From Candidatus Yanofskybacteria bacterium RIFOXYD1_FULL_42_10 (GTDB taxonomy: Bacteria; Patescibacteriota; Minisyncoccia; 2-02-FULL-40-12; GWA2-44-9): a stretch of 5,638 nucleotides of DNA. The position numbers and the translations under genes are program-made. Below the pieces are notes generated by a model, which saw only the letters and a program-made list of their open reading frames with translations, was not told the origin of the DNA and ran no database searches. The stretch spans positions 1 through 5,638 of the forward strand of contig MGLG01000040.1 in NCBI GenBank assembly GCA_001795975.1, given 5' to 3'. Within the stretch, counting starts at the first letter, position 1; every line of letters begins with the position of its first letter. Of this stretch, positions 3,537-5,638 are shown in pieces.

Positions 3537-5638
3537 GTGAAAAATCACACGAAGTCTCGTTGGGGAGTGAGCATAAACAAGTCTGTTTTCAGTGTTTTCG
3601 CAATAGCCGCTTTAATAGTCAGCGGTTTTTTTGTGCCTAATGCGGCGAAAGCGATTTCTTCGGGCGTGATTATAAATGAATTTGTGTCTAATCCATCAAG
3701 TGGAAATGAATGGGTGGAACTGTTAAACACCAGTGGTTCTCCTGTTGATCTAATCGGATGGAAATTAACAGAATTAACCAATCCCGATACAGCCCGTGAA
3801 GAAACTGATTGGATTGCACTTTCGGGAACTATTCCAGCCAATGGGATTTTGGTGTTTGAAGTAGCCGGAACTAACCTCAATAATACAGGGGATTCCATTG
3901 GACTTTACGATAATTCCCCAAGCTTATTGCAGCGGGTAACCTATGGGGATGTTCTCGGTTATCTTGTGACACCCGGACTTGAAGCGGCTCCCACTTCCGG
4001 AAAATCAGGCGCTTATATTTCTGGGGCTTGGCAAACAGACCAAACACCGACCAAGGGTTGGTTTAATGATGCTGGCACGGAAGGCGCCGCGCCCCTCTTA
4101 AGCACTATTGACGAGGCCTTATCTGCTGAAGGTGTCGGAATAGATTCAAACATTGGCGAGTTAGAAAATCCTTCGGCTACGCCTTCAGACGAGGAAGATG
4201 CGCTGTATTTTGAAAAAACAGGCGAAGGAAAGATTGTTTTTACTGATAGCTTGAATTTGAGCGACCAAGACACGGTAGCTGTTTTACAAAGTTTGGGCGA
4301 GGCCATGGAAATGTCAAATGGCCATGTAGCGTTTGATTCTGAAACCGCTCAAGCCATGACGGATACCGGAGCAAAAATTTATATGTATGGTTTGGGTTTT
4401 TCCGAAACGCCGAATATTATCGTCAAAGACGACGAGGGGGCAGTGATAGATCCGGAAGACGAGAACTATCCGGAGATCTCAATATCTGAATATACTGGCG
4501 GTACTTTGATATTTACGGCAAGCCACTTTACTCAATTTGATGTGGAAGAATTGCCTGTTACGAACGAGACGACCGGAAGTCAATATTCAACCATTCAATC
4601 CGCCATTGACGACGCAAGCGAGGGCGATGTTATCAGTGTTGCAGCGGGAACATATGAAGAGAGCGTGTTGATAGAAAGTGCGCTAACATTAAAGAGTGCC
4701 GAAACCGAAAAGCCGGTTATAACGGGAACATCTTCGGAAAATTATATTTTAGAAATTAACGGCGTAAACGATGTTGTTTTGGATAATTTGGAAATAAACG
4801 GCGGAGGCAGTGAAACGGGCGACAACGGTTTTGATTATGGGATTTTAGTCAGCGGCGCCGGAACAGGTTCAAATCCTGTTGAAATAAAGAACTCCGCGGT
4901 AAAGAATATCTGGAACACGAGCAGTAACGGCATTAATGTTGAAAATTCAAGCTATGTTCTGGTTCATCACAGTTCCATTTCATCTTTCCACAAGCGTGGC
5001 ATCAGATTTATCAATTCTGAAGGAAAATTTTACGACAACGATGTTAAGGGCGACAGCGTGGACGGCACTACCCGCGTGCAAAATCTTGTAAATCTTTGGG
5101 GCGGTTCAACGGTGGAAATTTATAACAACATCCTCCATGACGCCAAAAGCTTATCGGGGACTCCGACCTGGGATTCACCGGCAATATTCGTTAGCTCGTA
5201 TGGCGGCGACGGAGCTTCAAGCGCCGATATTCACGACAACGAAATTTATAACGGTGACTCGGGGATCATTGTGAGTTCCGTTTATTCAGAGACCGATACT
5301 TCTTCGGCTGAAATTACCAACAACAATCTGCATGATTTGAATTGGGCCATTAACTTTGAGAAGTCTTCCGCAACCGCGGTTATTCACGGCAACAGTTTCG
5401 CTACGGTAAATAAAGCGGTTAATTCTGAAAATGGTGACGGGGTATTTATGATGGACAGCGTGATAAATGCGGAAAATAATTATTGGGGTGCGGCTTCCGG
5501 TCCTTCGGGAGAAGGAGCGGGCGACGGTGGTTCCGTTGTCGCAAACATTGATTACCGCCCATGGCTTCTTGAAGAAGGCGGAACAATTTATGACCAAACC
5601 ATCGCTTTGACCGAGGTCAACGGATGGACGCTAATTTC
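3537..5638 (+). CDS. Secreted lamin-tail domain plus NosD-like beta-helix protein (3' end outside window)
   Basis: The frame is open from GTG 3537 (in-frame TAA at 3528) to the window end, with 700 residues visible. No Shine-Dalgarno precedes GTG 3537. The alternative GTG 3567 would remove part of the basic N-terminus, so the first is preferred. Residues 1-39 are a Sec signal peptide: basic start KNHTKSR, hydrophobic SVFSVFAIAALIVSGFFV, cleavage after AKA. Residues 43-177 form a lamin-tail domain (GVIINEFVSNP, NEWVELLNTS, DLIGWKL, ending PTKGWFN). An acidic linker (about 178-220) leads to a beta-rich domain (222-338) ending FTASHFTQFDVEE. From 349 (QYSTIQSAIDDASEGD, AAGTYEES) a right-handed beta helix of the pectin-lyase/NosD type begins, with Asn-rich turns and NNYWG...SGPS at 647-657. 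Such proteins bind carbohydrate, surfaces or DNA, or are adhesins; no lyase catalytic residues are assignable. It is exported and probably surface-exposed. The palindrome upstream suggests control by the neighbouring regulator. Confidence 0.85.
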   Translation, partial: MKNHTKSRWGVSINKSVFSVFAIAALIVSGFFVPNAAKAISSGVIINEFVSNPSSGNEWVELLNTSGSPVDLIGWKLTELTNPDTAREETDWIALSGTIPANGILVFEVAGTNLNNTGDSIGLYDNSPSLLQRVTYGDVLGYLVTPGLEAAPTSGKSGAYISGAWQTDQTPTKGWFNDAGTEGAAPLLSTIDEALSAEGVGIDSNIGELENPSATPSDEEDALYFEKTGEGKIVFTDSLNLSDQDTVAVLQSLGEAMEMSNGHVAFDSETAQAMTDTGAKIYMYGLGFSETPNIIVKDDEGAVIDPEDENYPEISISEYTGGTLIFTASHFTQFDVEELPVTNETTGSQYSTIQSAIDDASEGDVISVAAGTYEESVLIESALTLKSAETEKPVITGTSSENYILEINGVNDVVLDNLEINGGGSETGDNGFDYGILVSGAGTGSNPVEIKNSAVKNIWNTSSNGINVENSSYVLVHHSSISSFHKRGIRFINSEGKFYDNDVKGDSVDGTTRVQNLVNLWGGSTVEIYNNILHDAKSLSGTPTWDSPAIFVSSYGGDGASSADIHDNEIYNGDSGIIVSSVYSETDTSSAEITNNNLHDLNWAINFEKSSATAVIHGNSFATVNKAVNSENGDGVFMMDSVINAENNYWGAASGPSGEGAGDGGSVVANIDYRPWLLEEGGTIYDQTIALTEVNGWTLI

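Noticed and set aside
3545..5597. Minus-strand frames of 97-117 codons (3545-3898, 4013-4306, 5286-5597)
   Set aside because: They are antisense to the long lamin-tail/beta-helix gene, whose plus-strand frame has a clear signal peptide and domain structure.

Overview
The window looks like an accessory stretch of a Candidate Phyla Radiation (Patescibacteria, Parcubacteria-like) genome. This is an inference. It rests on four things: a PaaX/Cas2-like winged-helix regulator of the type common in those genomes, a secreted lamin-tail plus beta-helix protein, small uncharacterised multi-pass membrane proteins, and intergenic spacers full of GC-clamped inverted repeats (for example GCCCCGCC-ttt-GGCGGGGC). 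No rRNA, tRNA, transposase or CRISPR array is visible.

Layout. Positions 1-432 (+) hold the C-terminal part of a C39-like cysteine peptidase, cut by the window start. Positions 433-862 have no convincing gene but contain four stable inverted repeats, followed by an intrinsic terminator (863-891) that serves the minus strand. Three small genes then run on the minus strand. In transcription order they are a 158-aa four-helix membrane protein (2360-1884), a 106-aa three-helix membrane protein with an SGHHW motif (1692-1372), and a 133-aa coiled-coil protein (1305-904) with its own TTGACA promoter and a strong Shine-Dalgarno. The 190-base gap between the two membrane genes is almost completely filled by one long self-complementary element (1699-1887). 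Its 14-bp terminal arms enclose two hairpins, giving a three-way-junction shape.

The right half is on the plus strand. A 192-aa PaaX/Cas2-like regulator (2565-3143) has a consensus-like promoter and a 36-bp imperfect palindrome running from the expected transcription start to its start codon. A 33/36 identical copy of that palindrome lies just after the gene; there it is the core of a perfect 42-bp palindrome (3194-3235). A spacer of about 300 bases follows, holding a possible 26-codon ORF and a good promoter (TTGCAT-N17-TACAAT). It leads into a long secreted gene (3537 to beyond the window end) with signal peptide, lamin-tail domain, beta-sandwich-like domain and NosD/pectin-lyase-like beta helix.

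How the parts may work together (inference): the regulator probably represses itself through the palindrome over its own start, and the second copy makes the downstream transcription unit, possibly the secreted protein, a candidate target. The two membrane genes probably form one transcription unit that reads through the structured element. The peptidase cannot be tied to the rest from this window.
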